Source: Bacteroidales bacterium
Lineage (GTDB): Bacteria > Bacteroidota > Bacteroidia > Bacteroidales > UBA932
Direction: 5' to 3'
Assembly: GCA_017553405.1 (NCBI GenBank)
Contig: JAFZME010000167.1
Coordinates: 1 to 39,119, forward strand
DNA length: 39,119 nucleotides
The position numbers and the translations under genes are program-made. Every line of letters starts with the position of its first letter. Within the stretch, counting starts at the first letter, position 1. The notes under the pieces were generated by a model. That model made no database searches and had not been told where the DNA came from. It was given only the letters and a program-made list of their open reading frames with translations. Positions 1 through 7,048 of the stretch are shown in pieces.

Positions 1-279
1 TCCGCGATTATCAATCCACACCCAGAGGCGCCACATAAGGTAACCCCAGCCGAAGAAGAGGACGTAGTGGAGCCACTTCGGGACGGAGGTGGTGTAGGAT
101 GCCGATTCCGCAGCGTCCTGAAGTTCCGGATGGTCGGTGTAGAAATAAGACCCCGCGCCGAAATCGAACTTGTCGCTGAGGCCGAGGCGGAAAACCATAA
201 TATACAAGGCAATAAGCAAAGTGATGACAATCACGACGATTGTCACCACCTTGAAAACCCTGTCGCCTCCGCGGGACAC
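1..279 (-). CDS. Small two-TM membrane protein, 3' end beyond the window
   Basis: This is an open frame of 93 codons that runs off the left edge, so the C-terminus is missing. It starts with GTG at 279, and the stop codon of the upstream YeiH-type gene shares one base with that start (TAGTG), which indicates translational coupling. The visible protein has a short basic N-terminus (SRGGDRVFK), a strongly hydrophobic segment at about residues 10-30, a polar stretch with several aromatic residues, and a second hydrophobic, Trp-rich segment at about residues 68-90. I do not recognise a family. The coupling suggests a partner of the YeiH-like transporter or simply a shared operon. Being intact so far as seen and free of stops, it is probably a real gene, but the function is unknown. 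Confidence 0.6.
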   Translation of the reverse strand, partial: MSRGGDRVFKVVTIVVIVITLLIALYIMVFRLGLSDKFDFGAGSYFYTDHPELQDAAESASYTTSVPKWLHYVLFFGWGYLMWRLWVWIDNRG

Positions 280-1628
280 TACTTGAAAAGGTCGAGCTGT
301 GGAACCTCGAACACCGCGCCGGAGAGGAGGAACCAGACGGCAAACAGCGTCAGGAGGATATTGAAAGTCTGCCCGACGATATAGAGCCAGAGGACCTTGC
401 CGCCCTGCATACTCTTCGCTATCTCCTTGAAATTGGTGTCGAGACCTATGGAGGTGAAGGCCAGCACGAACGCCCAGTTCTTGTACTGGTCGAGCACGCC
501 GTTGATGGCCTTGACATCGGCGCCGCTTGTCAGCGGGAGCACGATGAAGGAGGCCACGAGCGAAGCCACGAAGAATCCGATTATAAACTTCGGGAAACGG
601 TTCCATATCTCGATGGCGCCGACTCTCTGCGTGCCCGTACGGTCCACGCGGGTGGCGAAGAACAGCGCCACGAAGAAGGCGATGAAGCCGATGAGGATGT
701 TCTGGATGCTCTTCACGAGTACTGCCGCCTGCTCGGCCTCCGGACCGAGGGCGTTGCCTGCGAGCACCACGGCGCCGGTGGAGTCCACCGTGCCGCCGAT
801 CAGTGCGCCGCCCATCAGCTGCGTCATCCCGCAGGCCTTTATAATCATCGGTTCGAAGACCATCATCAGGATGGTGAAGATGATGGAAATCGATATTGCT
901 ATCGAAAGGTCATCCTTCTTCGCGCCGGACGCCGCTCCGGTCGCGATTGCAGCGCTCGTGCCGCAGACGGAGGTCGCGGAAGCGAGGGTGATCACCATCG
1001 GCTTGTTGTCCATCTTGAGCACCCTGGTGCCGAACCACCACATAAAGAGAATTACCACCGGAGTCACAATCCACGCTATGCCGAGACCATAGAGCCCGAA
1101 CTTCGCGATATTGGAGAACAGGACCGAGAAGCCCATTATCACAAGGCCGGTCTTGATGTAAAACTCGGTCTTGATGGCGGGCTTCAGCCACGCGGGGACG
1201 CCCACGGTGTTGGATATCAAAAGCCCCACCAGAAGGGCCCAGAAGGCCCATTCAAGGTAGCGGTTGAGGGTAAACTCCGCGCTTATGAGCCTCACCACGA
1301 AGGCGATGACAAACAGCATCAGGAAGGCGGGAATATACTTTTTCAGCTCCCCGCCCTGGATCTTGACTCCTGCGGTAAAGAGCACCCCGAGGACCACTAT
1401 CGTCACGATCGTCTTCCTCCAGAACACCCAGGTGCCCATCTGCGCGCCGAGACCGACGACCTTGGCTGACTGCACTTCGGAGAGTTTCTCCCCGAGGGTC
1501 CAGGTGGAGAATTTCAGGGCCGAGAAATCGAACCAGCCCGTGAGAACCGCGAGGACGCCTACCGCTATCACGATAAAGCCGATCCACACGGCCAGCCAGT
1601 CCTCCGTCAGAAGTTTCTTGGATTTCAT
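279..1628 (-). CDS. YeiH/UPF0324-family putative sulfate exporter
   Basis: This 449-residue polytopic inner-membrane protein has roughly eleven hydrophobic segments. It matches the YeiH family (Cons_hypoth698, UPF0324), whose members are annotated as putative sulfate exporters; the substrate here is not shown by sequence. The conserved core includes the GFSVLF, ATSVCGTSAAIATG and GGTVDSTGAVVLAG stretches in the middle of the protein. It is about 100 residues longer than the E. coli homologue because of an extended N-terminal region with an extra membrane segment and a loop (about residues 15-85). The ATG at 1628 lies 18 bp after the stop of the CpXC gene, so galK, the CpXC gene, this gene and the downstream small membrane protein form one likely operon. 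Family assignment is good; the transported ion is inference. Confidence 0.85.
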   Translation of the reverse strand: MKSKKLLTEDWLAVWIGFIVIAVGVLAVLTGWFDFSALKFSTWTLGEKLSEVQSAKVVGLGAQMGTWVFWRKTIVTIVVLGVLFTAGVKIQGGELKKYIPAFLMLFVIAFVVRLISAEFTLNRYLEWAFWALLVGLLISNTVGVPAWLKPAIKTEFYIKTGLVIMGFSVLFSNIAKFGLYGLGIAWIVTPVVILFMWWFGTRVLKMDNKPMVITLASATSVCGTSAAIATGAASGAKKDDLSIAISISIIFTILMMVFEPMIIKACGMTQLMGGALIGGTVDSTGAVVLAGNALGPEAEQAAVLVKSIQNILIGFIAFFVALFFATRVDRTGTQRVGAIEIWNRFPKFIIGFFVASLVASFIVLPLTSGADVKAINGVLDQYKNWAFVLAFTSIGLDTNFKEIAKSMQGGKVLWLYIVGQTFNILLTLFAVWFLLSGAVFEVPQLDLFK

Positions 1629-1646
1629 TATTCAGGTCTTATTACA

Positions 1647-2261
1647 CTATTTCATAAACGAATCAATCCAGGCGGCATTCACCTCCGGGAAAAGCCCCTG
1701 CGGCAGGAGGTCCGCATTGCGGCGTATCATAGCTGCGCAGTCTTCATAGGTGCTGAACCCTACCGACACCGTGTGCATCTCCCCTCCCGAAGGGTAGGTG
1801 AATATGAGATCGTTGTCGGCTCCGTTGAGGCAGAAGAAGTGCATCGCGCCCTCCGGCTCGCCTCCAAGATCCTGCGCCGTCACAAACTTTACCATCTCGA
1901 CGGCGGCATCGTCCAGCCCCGCGTCGCAGATGCAAAGCTTCTCTATAAGCTCGCCGGGAGTACGCACAAGGCGGGTTATATAGTCGGCGTAACGGCCGCT
2001 TGAATCCACCGGACTCCCGCCGGGAAACCCTTCGGGAACTAGCGAGAAGAATTGTTTTGCCTCGTGGTCTATATATATCAGATTGCCGCTATAGAGCGCC
2101 TTGGCGCCGCAATAGGGACACTCGAAGACAAAAACGCTGCCGTCCCGGACCTTTGCCTTAAGGTCCGGGTCAGCAGAAACGTCAATGGCGGAATATATTC
2201 CTGCCTCGAAGGACTTGTCGCAGTGCCTGCACCGGAACTGTCCGGTCGACCGGATAGTCAT
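1647..2261 (-). CDS. CpXC-domain protein
   Basis: This 204-residue soluble protein opens with a zinc-ribbon-like module: CRHC at about residues 11-14 and CPYC at about residues 49-52, separated by a segment (YSAIDVSADPDLKAKV) typical of the CpXC domain. The first knuckle has Arg instead of the usual Pro. CpXC proteins are widespread but have no established biochemical function; zinc binding is likely. The rest of the chain has no motif I recognise. The ATG overlaps the stop of galK by one base (TAATG), so it is co-translated with galactokinase, although no metabolic link is obvious. The family call is good; the role is unknown. Confidence 0.75.
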   Translation of the reverse strand: MTIRSTGQFRCRHCDKSFEAGIYSAIDVSADPDLKAKVRDGSVFVFECPYCGAKALYSGNLIYIDHEAKQFFSLVPEGFPGGSPVDSSGRYADYITRLVRTPGELIEKLCICDAGLDDAAVEMVKFVTAQDLGGEPEGAMHFFCLNGADNDLIFTYPSGGEMHTVSVGFSTYEDCAAMIRRNADLLPQGLFPEVNAAWIDSFMK

Positions 2262-3409
2262 TACAGTCTCCTGGCTCCGTCGGAAATCACGACGTCATAG
2301 ACCTTGGGAGCGTGGCCGAACTTCGCCTCGAACTGCTCCTTCGCGGCGGCGATGAACTTGTCGTAGAGCTCGTCCTTGACGAGGTTGATGGTGCAGCCGC
2401 CGAAGCCGCCGCCCATAACGCGGGAGCCGGTCACGTCGTACTTGCGGGCGAGTTTGTTGAGGAAGTCGAGCTCTTCGCAGCTCACTTCGTAGAGCTTGGA
2501 AAGGCCGAAGTGCGTCTGGTACATCATCTCGCCGACGGTCTCGTAGTCGCCCCTTTCAAGGGCATCGCAGACGTCGAGGACCCTCTGGACCTCGCCGATG
2601 ACATATTCGGCGCGGAGGAAGTCCTCCTCGGGAATCTCGTCCCTGACCTCGTCGAGCCACACCCTCTTCGCGTCGGAGAGGAACTCGACCTCGGGGTGGT
2701 TCTTGCGGATGGCAGCGGCGGCGTTCTCGCAGGAAGCGCGGCGCTTGTTGTAGGCCGACGAAGCGAGCTCGTGCTTGACGCAGGAGTCGATGAGGACCAG
2801 CTTATAGCCTTCCGGGTTGAACGGGAAATACTTGTACTCGAGAGTCTTGCAGTTGAGACGGATGAGCTTGCCCTTCTGACCGAAGATGGAGGCGAACTGG
2901 TCCATAATGCCGCACTTCACACCGCAGTAGTTGTGCTCCGTGGACTGGCCAATCTTCGCGAGCTCGAACTTGTCGATGCCGCCTGCGAAGATATAGTTGA
3001 TGGCAAACGCAAATGTGCTCTCAAGAGCGGCGGAAGATGAAAGGCCGGCCCCGAGGGGAACGTCGCCGGCGAAAACCGTGTCGAAGCCCCCGACCTTGCC
3101 GCCGCGCTTCAAAGTCTCGCGGCAGACGCCGAAAATATAGGACGCCCAACTCTGCGCAGGCTTGTCCTCTTCATTGAGGCCGAACTCGACGTACTCGTCG
3201 TAGTCGATGGAAAATGCCCTCACCTTGTCGGTGTCGTTGGCTTTGATCGCCGCCATAATGCCCTTGTCTATGGCACCGGGGAACACGTAGCCGCCATTGT
3301 AGTCGGTGTGCTCGCCAATGAGGTTGATACGGCCCGCCGAGGCAAACAGATCACCGTCCTGACCGAACAGAGTCCGGAACTTTTCCTGGATTTTTTCTTT
3401 CATTTCCAT
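2261..3409 (-). CDS. galK: Galactokinase
   Basis: This enzyme phosphorylates galactose to galactose 1-phosphate with ATP, the entry step of the Leloir pathway in the cytoplasm. At 382 residues it has the normal family length. It carries the galactokinase signature GRINLIGEHTDYNGG at residues 26-40, the GHMP-kinase ATP loop PLGAGLSSSAALE at 117-129, and the C-terminal GSRVMGGGFGGC motif. The active-site Asp is expected in the IMDQFAS stretch. It is the first gene of the operon that continues into CpXC, YeiH and a small membrane protein. No epimerase, mutarotase or galactose permease lies beside it. A second in-frame ATG lies two codons downstream (3403), so the exact start is uncertain by two residues. 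Confidence 0.96.
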   Translation of the reverse strand: MEMKEKIQEKFRTLFGQDGDLFASAGRINLIGEHTDYNGGYVFPGAIDKGIMAAIKANDTDKVRAFSIDYDEYVEFGLNEEDKPAQSWASYIFGVCRETLKRGGKVGGFDTVFAGDVPLGAGLSSSAALESTFAFAINYIFAGGIDKFELAKIGQSTEHNYCGVKCGIMDQFASIFGQKGKLIRLNCKTLEYKYFPFNPEGYKLVLIDSCVKHELASSAYNKRRASCENAAAAIRKNHPEVEFLSDAKRVWLDEVRDEIPEEDFLRAEYVIGEVQRVLDVCDALERGDYETVGEMMYQTHFGLSKLYEVSCEELDFLNKLARKYDVTGSRVMGGGFGGCTINLVKDELYDKFIAAAKEQFEAKFGHAPKVYDVVISDGARRL

Positions 3410-3442
3410 TGTTATAGGTTTTTAGTATTATTTCCAATCCTG

Positions 3443-3450
3443 CGAATATA
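3443..3450 (-). promoter_or_regulatory. Possible -7 box for galK
   Basis: On the minus strand the spacer reads TATATTCG, one base off the Bacteroidota -7 consensus TAnnTTTG, about 34 bp before the galK ATG and just after the stop of the upstream EEP gene. No clear -33 TTTG is visible at the expected distance, so this is a weak call. Confidence 0.35.
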
Positions 3451-3451
3451 C

Positions 3452-4417
3452 TCATTTTTTCATTAAAAGAATAGGGAGATGATCGGAAACGCCGGCGGTA
3501 TAGCGGGGGCCGGAGTAGGTGCGGAGGGGCTTAAGGCCGCCGTGGGAACGGTCAAAGGTCATAAGGAAGGGAACCTGTATGGGTTTCATCTCCGCTTCCA
3601 GGCCGGGGGAGACGTAGAAATGGTCTATAAAATCCCACCTGCCGTCGAAGCGGATGGTCCCGAGGCCCTTAGCCGCCAGCGGCTTCGCCAGGGGCTGAAA
3701 ACGGCGCGACAGCTCCTCGAACGCCGGAGACTCCGGCGTGTCGTTGAAGTCGCCCATAATGACAATGGGGCAAGAGATTTCTCGACTTCGCTCGAAATGA
3801 CAAGACGGGGAACTCGTAATGCAAATGCTGTCATTTCGACCAAGCGAAGCGCGCGGAGAAATCTTGGAAACCGAGTCGACCGCCTCCAGAAGGCGGTCCA
3901 CCGCGCGGGCGCGGCGGGAGAGCGACTCCTTTTCGCCGCCGTACTTGGAGGGGAGGTGGCAGACGAAGTAGTCGGTCTCGGGGCCGCCGGGGGAGGACCC
4001 GGGGCCGTCGCGCGCCCGGAGGCGGACGTGGAGGATGTCCCTTGTGCGCATCGAGTCGATATGAATAGCTTTCGACGAGACGAGTTCGACCGAAGGGGCG
4101 CGGTAGAGCAGCGCCACGTCGATCCCGCGAGGGTCAGGGGAGTCGTAGTGGACTATCTTATAGCCGGCCTTGCGCAGGGCGGTCGCCCCGACGGCGCGCC
4201 TGAGGACAAAGGCGTTCTCCACCTCTGCGAGACCTATGACATCCGGCAGCCCTCCTTCAGTGCTCGCTATCCACAGAACGGCCTTCGCGAAGGCGTTGCA
4301 CTTCGTGTAGAAGCGTTTTTTCGTCCAGTGGCGCTCTCCCAGGGAGGAAAACTCCCTGTCGGAAACGCTGGTCGAATCGTTGCGGTAGTCGAAAAAATTC
4401 TCGACGTTCCAGAACAT
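3452..4417 (-). CDS. Endonuclease/exonuclease/phosphatase-family protein with in-frame repeat insertion
   Basis: This is a metal-dependent EEP-fold hydrolase; nuclease and phosphodiesterase substrates cannot be told apart from sequence. The fold motifs are all visible: MFWNVENFFD at the N-terminus, a Glu in GLAEVEN, FVCHLPSKYGG, the catalytic GDFNDTPESP and the terminal SDHLPI. About residues 185-215 are encoded by a 90-bp palindromic repeat (3775-3864) that keeps the frame open just before the VIMGDFND strand. The start is uncertain. The ATG at 4417 gives 321 residues; a GTG at 4450 or TTG at 4456 would add a hydrophobic stretch (GIFLLILQG) that could be an export signal, but a perfect TATTTTTG -7 box overlaps those codons, so I prefer 4417. 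The open frame extending to 4861 is only chance read-through of the upstream gene. Confidence 0.8.
   Translation of the reverse strand: MFWNVENFFDYRNDSTSVSDREFSSLGERHWTKKRFYTKCNAFAKAVLWIASTEGGLPDVIGLAEVENAFVLRRAVGATALRKAGYKIVHYDSPDPRGIDVALLYRAPSVELVSSKAIHIDSMRTRDILHVRLRARDGPGSSPGGPETDYFVCHLPSKYGGEKESLSRRARAVDRLLEAVDSVSKISPRASLGRNDSICITSSPSCHFERSREISCPIVIMGDFNDTPESPAFEELSRRFQPLAKPLAAKGLGTIRFDGRWDFIDHFYVSPGLEAEMKPIQVPFLMTFDRSHGGLKPLRTYSGPRYTAGVSDHLPILLMKK
3775..3864. repeat. 90-bp palindromic repeat inserted in a coding region
   Basis: The left arm (3775-3802) runs from AGATTTCTCGAC to CGAAATGACA, and the right arm (3829-3864) runs from TGTCATTTCGACC to GGAGAAATCT. The arms are imperfect inverted copies separated by a 26-bp loop. 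Both arms are identical to those of the element at 21513-21588; only the loop differs. The length is exactly 30 codons, and on the minus strand it reads through without a stop, including the peptide [10 protein letters not shown]. Confidence 0.9.
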
Positions 4418-4453
4418 TACGCCCTGAAGTATGAGCAAAAAAATTCCCACGGC

Positions 4454-4461
4454 CAAAAATA
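4454..4461 (-). promoter_or_regulatory. -7 box for the EEP gene
   Basis: TATTTTTG on the minus strand fits TAnnTTTG exactly. Transcription would begin near 4447, giving a leader of about 30 nt before the ATG at 4417. This argues against the alternative upstream GTG/TTG starts. Confidence 0.45.
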
Positions 4462-4484
4462 GGTCGCGGGAATCGATTTCAGTT

Positions 4485-4530
4485 AAAAAAACAAAAAAAC
4501 TTTTTTTGGGGTACCCGAAAATCGGGGTAC
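4485..4530 (-). terminator. Intrinsic-type terminator after the MFS gene
   Basis: Immediately after the MFS stop the minus strand forms a hairpin from GTACCCCGA and TCGGGTAC (4511-4530) and is followed by T-rich runs of seven (4485-4507). This matches a factor-independent terminator and separates the MFS transcript from the EEP gene downstream. Confidence 0.6.
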
Positions 4531-4533
4531 TCC

Positions 4534-5931
4534 TCAGGCAATCTCCATCGGTTTGCGCTTCCAGTTGAGGACCGGAAGGAGGAATGAAATGATTGCCGCA
4601 CCAAGCCAGAACCAGCTGACAAGATGGAAATCGTGAACCTCGGCACCGGCCGCATTGATGATGCGGGGGTATTTGTCGAGGAGGACACCGGTCACGACGT
4701 TCTGCAGACCGGCGGCGGCGTAGGAGGCCATACCGACGATGCCGAGAGCGGCACCCGTAGCCTGACGAGGCACGAGGTCGACCGCCATAAGGCCGCCGAG
4801 GAAGCTGATCAGCACGCCGATGGCGATGCCGAAGAGCACCATCGCGAGGATGTTGACCCACCTTGCGGGACCGCCGAAGAGGAACAGGGCCAGAGCGATG
4901 GCCTCAAGGATACCCGACACGAAAGCCGGATACTTGCGGTCGCCCTTGAACACGAAGTCGGAAAGCCAGCCGGAGACCACTGTGCCGATGATACCGAATA
5001 TAGGGTTGATACCGATAATCGTGGCGGCCTCGCCGAGCGAATAACCCTTCGCTTCCTGCAGGAAGATGGTGCCCCACTCGTTGATGGCGTAGCGGCTCAT
5101 ATACATAAAGGCGCTTGCGAGGGCAAGGATCCACACGCCGGGGTTCTTGATGACGGCCTTCTGCATACGGCTCGTCTGGCGGCGCTTCTCCTCGGCAGAA
5201 AGAGTCTCCTCCTCTTTCTTCTCACCGGCGAGAACCTCGATGGGCGGAAGGCCCTTGCTCTCAGGGGTGTCGTGGAGGAAGAAGAGGATGATCAGCACGC
5301 CGAGCGCACCGGCCAGGGCGGCTCCGAAGAAGCCCCACTTCCAGCCGAAGGACGCGACAAGCAGACCCACGAACACGAAGGAAAGGCCTTCGCCGATGTT
5401 GTGGGAGGAGCTGAAGAAGCCGTAGAAAGTGCCGCGTATCTTGAGCGGATACCACCTCGACAGGCCTATGATCGCCGGCGGGGCGCCCATACTCTGGGCC
5501 CATCCGTTGATGGCCCAGCAGATGGCGAAGCTCACGAACAGGATGGACGAGAAGAATCCGCCATTGAGAGCGCTTACTCCGAGAACACCCATAATGAAGT
5601 TCATAGCCACGGAAACGATAAGACCGGTGGCCATAAAACGCTTGATGTTCGAGCCGTCGCACAGGAATCCGTTGACGAACTTACCCACTGCATAGGCCCA
5701 GTAGAGGCAGGCGCCGATGAGACCGAGCTGTGTCGCGTTAAGAAGGCCGGCATCGATGAGCGGCTGCTTCATAACGCCCATAGACAGGCGGCAGACATAG
5801 TAGAGAGCGTAGCCGAAAGTACCGGCGAGGAAGGTCTGGAACCTCCAGTTCCTGTACTTCTTATCTACCTTGTCGGCAGCGACCTTTTTCTCGGAAGGGT
5901 TGCTTACCCTGAAAAAATTAAGTATAGACAT
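4534..5931 (-). CDS. MFS organophosphate:phosphate antiporter-family transporter
   Basis: This 465-residue inner-membrane transporter has about twelve hydrophobic segments. It resembles the GlpT/UhpT (organophosphate:inorganic phosphate antiporter) branch of the major facilitator superfamily, with an N-terminal KYRNWRFQTFLAGTFGYALYY region, an AINGWAQSMGAPP stretch in TM4-5 and a charged central loop at about residues 225-260. GlpT-type members exchange glycerol 3-phosphate and UhpT-type members exchange hexose 6-phosphate against phosphate; which applies here cannot be read from sequence. The ATG lies 10 bp after the stop of ychF, so it may be the last gene of the ppiD-ychF transcript, which ends at the hairpin behind it. 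Confidence 0.85.
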   Translation of the reverse strand: MSILNFFRVSNPSEKKVAADKVDKKYRNWRFQTFLAGTFGYALYYVCRLSMGVMKQPLIDAGLLNATQLGLIGACLYWAYAVGKFVNGFLCDGSNIKRFMATGLIVSVAMNFIMGVLGVSALNGGFFSSILFVSFAICWAINGWAQSMGAPPAIIGLSRWYPLKIRGTFYGFFSSSHNIGEGLSFVFVGLLVASFGWKWGFFGAALAGALGVLIILFFLHDTPESKGLPPIEVLAGEKKEEETLSAEEKRRQTSRMQKAVIKNPGVWILALASAFMYMSRYAINEWGTIFLQEAKGYSLGEAATIIGINPIFGIIGTVVSGWLSDFVFKGDRKYPAFVSGILEAIALALFLFGGPARWVNILAMVLFGIAIGVLISFLGGLMAVDLVPRQATGAALGIVGMASYAAAGLQNVVTGVLLDKYPRIINAAGAEVHDFHLVSWFWLGAAIISFLLPVLNWKRKPMEIA

Positions 5932-5941
5932 AACTATGCGG

Positions 5942-7045
5942 TTATACGTTGAACAGGAAATGCATTATGTCGCCATCCTCCACCACATAATCTTTCCCTT
6001 CAATGGCCATCTTACCGGCGGCCCGCACGGCCGCTTCAGTCTTCAAAGATACAAAATCTTCGTATTTCATCACCTCGGCGCGGATAAATCCTTTCTCGAA
6101 GTCGGTGTGGATGACTCCGGCCGCCTTCGGCGCCTTGTCGCCGCGACGGATGGTCCACGCGCGGCACTCGTCCGCCCCCGCGGTAAAGAAAGTCTGCAAG
6201 CCGAGAAGCCTGTAGGCGCTCTGGATGAGGCGCACGACGCCCGACTCCTTGAGACCGAGCTCCTCGATGAACATCTGCCGGTCCTCATATTCCTCGATCT
6301 CGGCAATCTCCGCCTCGGTCTTGGCGGCGAGGATAAGGATTTCGGCATTCTCGTCCCTCACGGCATCCCTCACGGCGTCGACATAGGCGTTGCCCGAGAC
6401 AGCCGACGCGTCATCCACGTTGCAGACATAGAGCACCGGCTTGTCGGTCAGGAGGAAAAGGTCGCGGCGCATCTGGTCTTCCTCGGCATTCTCCGGGACT
6501 ACCGTCCTGCAGGAGCGGCCGGCGGAAAGGGCTTCGCGGTAGCGGAGAAGGAGCGAGAGAAGTTTCTTCGCATCCTTGTCGCCGCCGGTCGTGGCCTGCT
6601 TCTCGACCTTTTTGATCCTGTTCTCAACAGTCTCGAGGTCCTTGATCTGGAGCTCCGTGTCCACGACCTCCTTGTCCCTCACGGGATCCACGCTGCCGTC
6701 CACGTGGACTACATTGCCGTCGTCGAAGCAGCGCAGGACGTGGAGAATGGCATCGGTCTCGCGGATATTCGCGAGGAACTGGTTGCCCAGGCCCTCTCCG
6801 CGGGAGGCCCCGCGCACAAGCCCTGCGATGTCGACTATGTCGACCGTCGCGGGAATGGTCCTCTGGGGTTTGCAAATCTCGCTGAGCACGTCCAGGCGCT
6901 TGTCAGGGACCGCCGTCGAGCCGAGATTGGGCTCTATGGTGCAGAAGGGGAAATTGGCACTCTGCGCCCGCGAAGAGCTGACGCAGTTAAACAAAGTGGA
7001 CTTCCCTACATTAGGAAGTCCAACTATGCCGCATTTCAGAGACAT
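5942..7045 (-). CDS. ychF: Obg-like ATPase YchF
   Basis: YchF is a ribosome-associated P-loop NTPase of the Obg family that prefers ATP and is implicated in translation and oxidative-stress control. The protein has the usual length, 367 residues. Visible elements are the Walker A GLPNVGKST at residues 9-17, the DIAGLVRGAS switch, the G4-like motif NVDD in LYVCNVDD, a central coiled helical arm (about 130-200) and a C-terminal TGS domain ending in the family-typical DIMHFLFNV. The gene lies 3 bp behind the PpiD-like gene and 10 bp before the MFS gene, so it is most likely co-transcribed. The assignment is secure. Confidence 0.97.
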   Translation of the reverse strand: MSLKCGIVGLPNVGKSTLFNCVSSSRAQSANFPFCTIEPNLGSTAVPDKRLDVLSEICKPQRTIPATVDIVDIAGLVRGASRGEGLGNQFLANIRETDAILHVLRCFDDGNVVHVDGSVDPVRDKEVVDTELQIKDLETVENRIKKVEKQATTGGDKDAKKLLSLLLRYREALSAGRSCRTVVPENAEEDQMRRDLFLLTDKPVLYVCNVDDASAVSGNAYVDAVRDAVRDENAEILILAAKTEAEIAEIEEYEDRQMFIEELGLKESGVVRLIQSAYRLLGLQTFFTAGADECRAWTIRRGDKAPKAAGVIHTDFEKGFIRAEVMKYEDFVSLKTEAAVRAAGKMAIEGKDYVVEDGDIMHFLFNV

Positions 7046-7048
7046 TTT

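Noticed and set aside
4418..4861. N-terminal extension of the EEP frame into the MFS gene
   Set aside because: The extension is Arg/Pro-rich and overlaps the end of a real gene and a terminator hairpin; the fold starts at MFWNVEN.
4624..5952. 442-codon open frame antisense to the MFS transporter
   Set aside because: Its composition is charged and repetitive, as expected from the reverse complement of hydrophobic codons; not a gene.
6710..6721. GTCCACGTGGAC palindrome in ychF as a parS site
   Set aside because: It keeps the CACGTG core but differs in the flanking bases that define parS (needs GTTCC/GGAAC).
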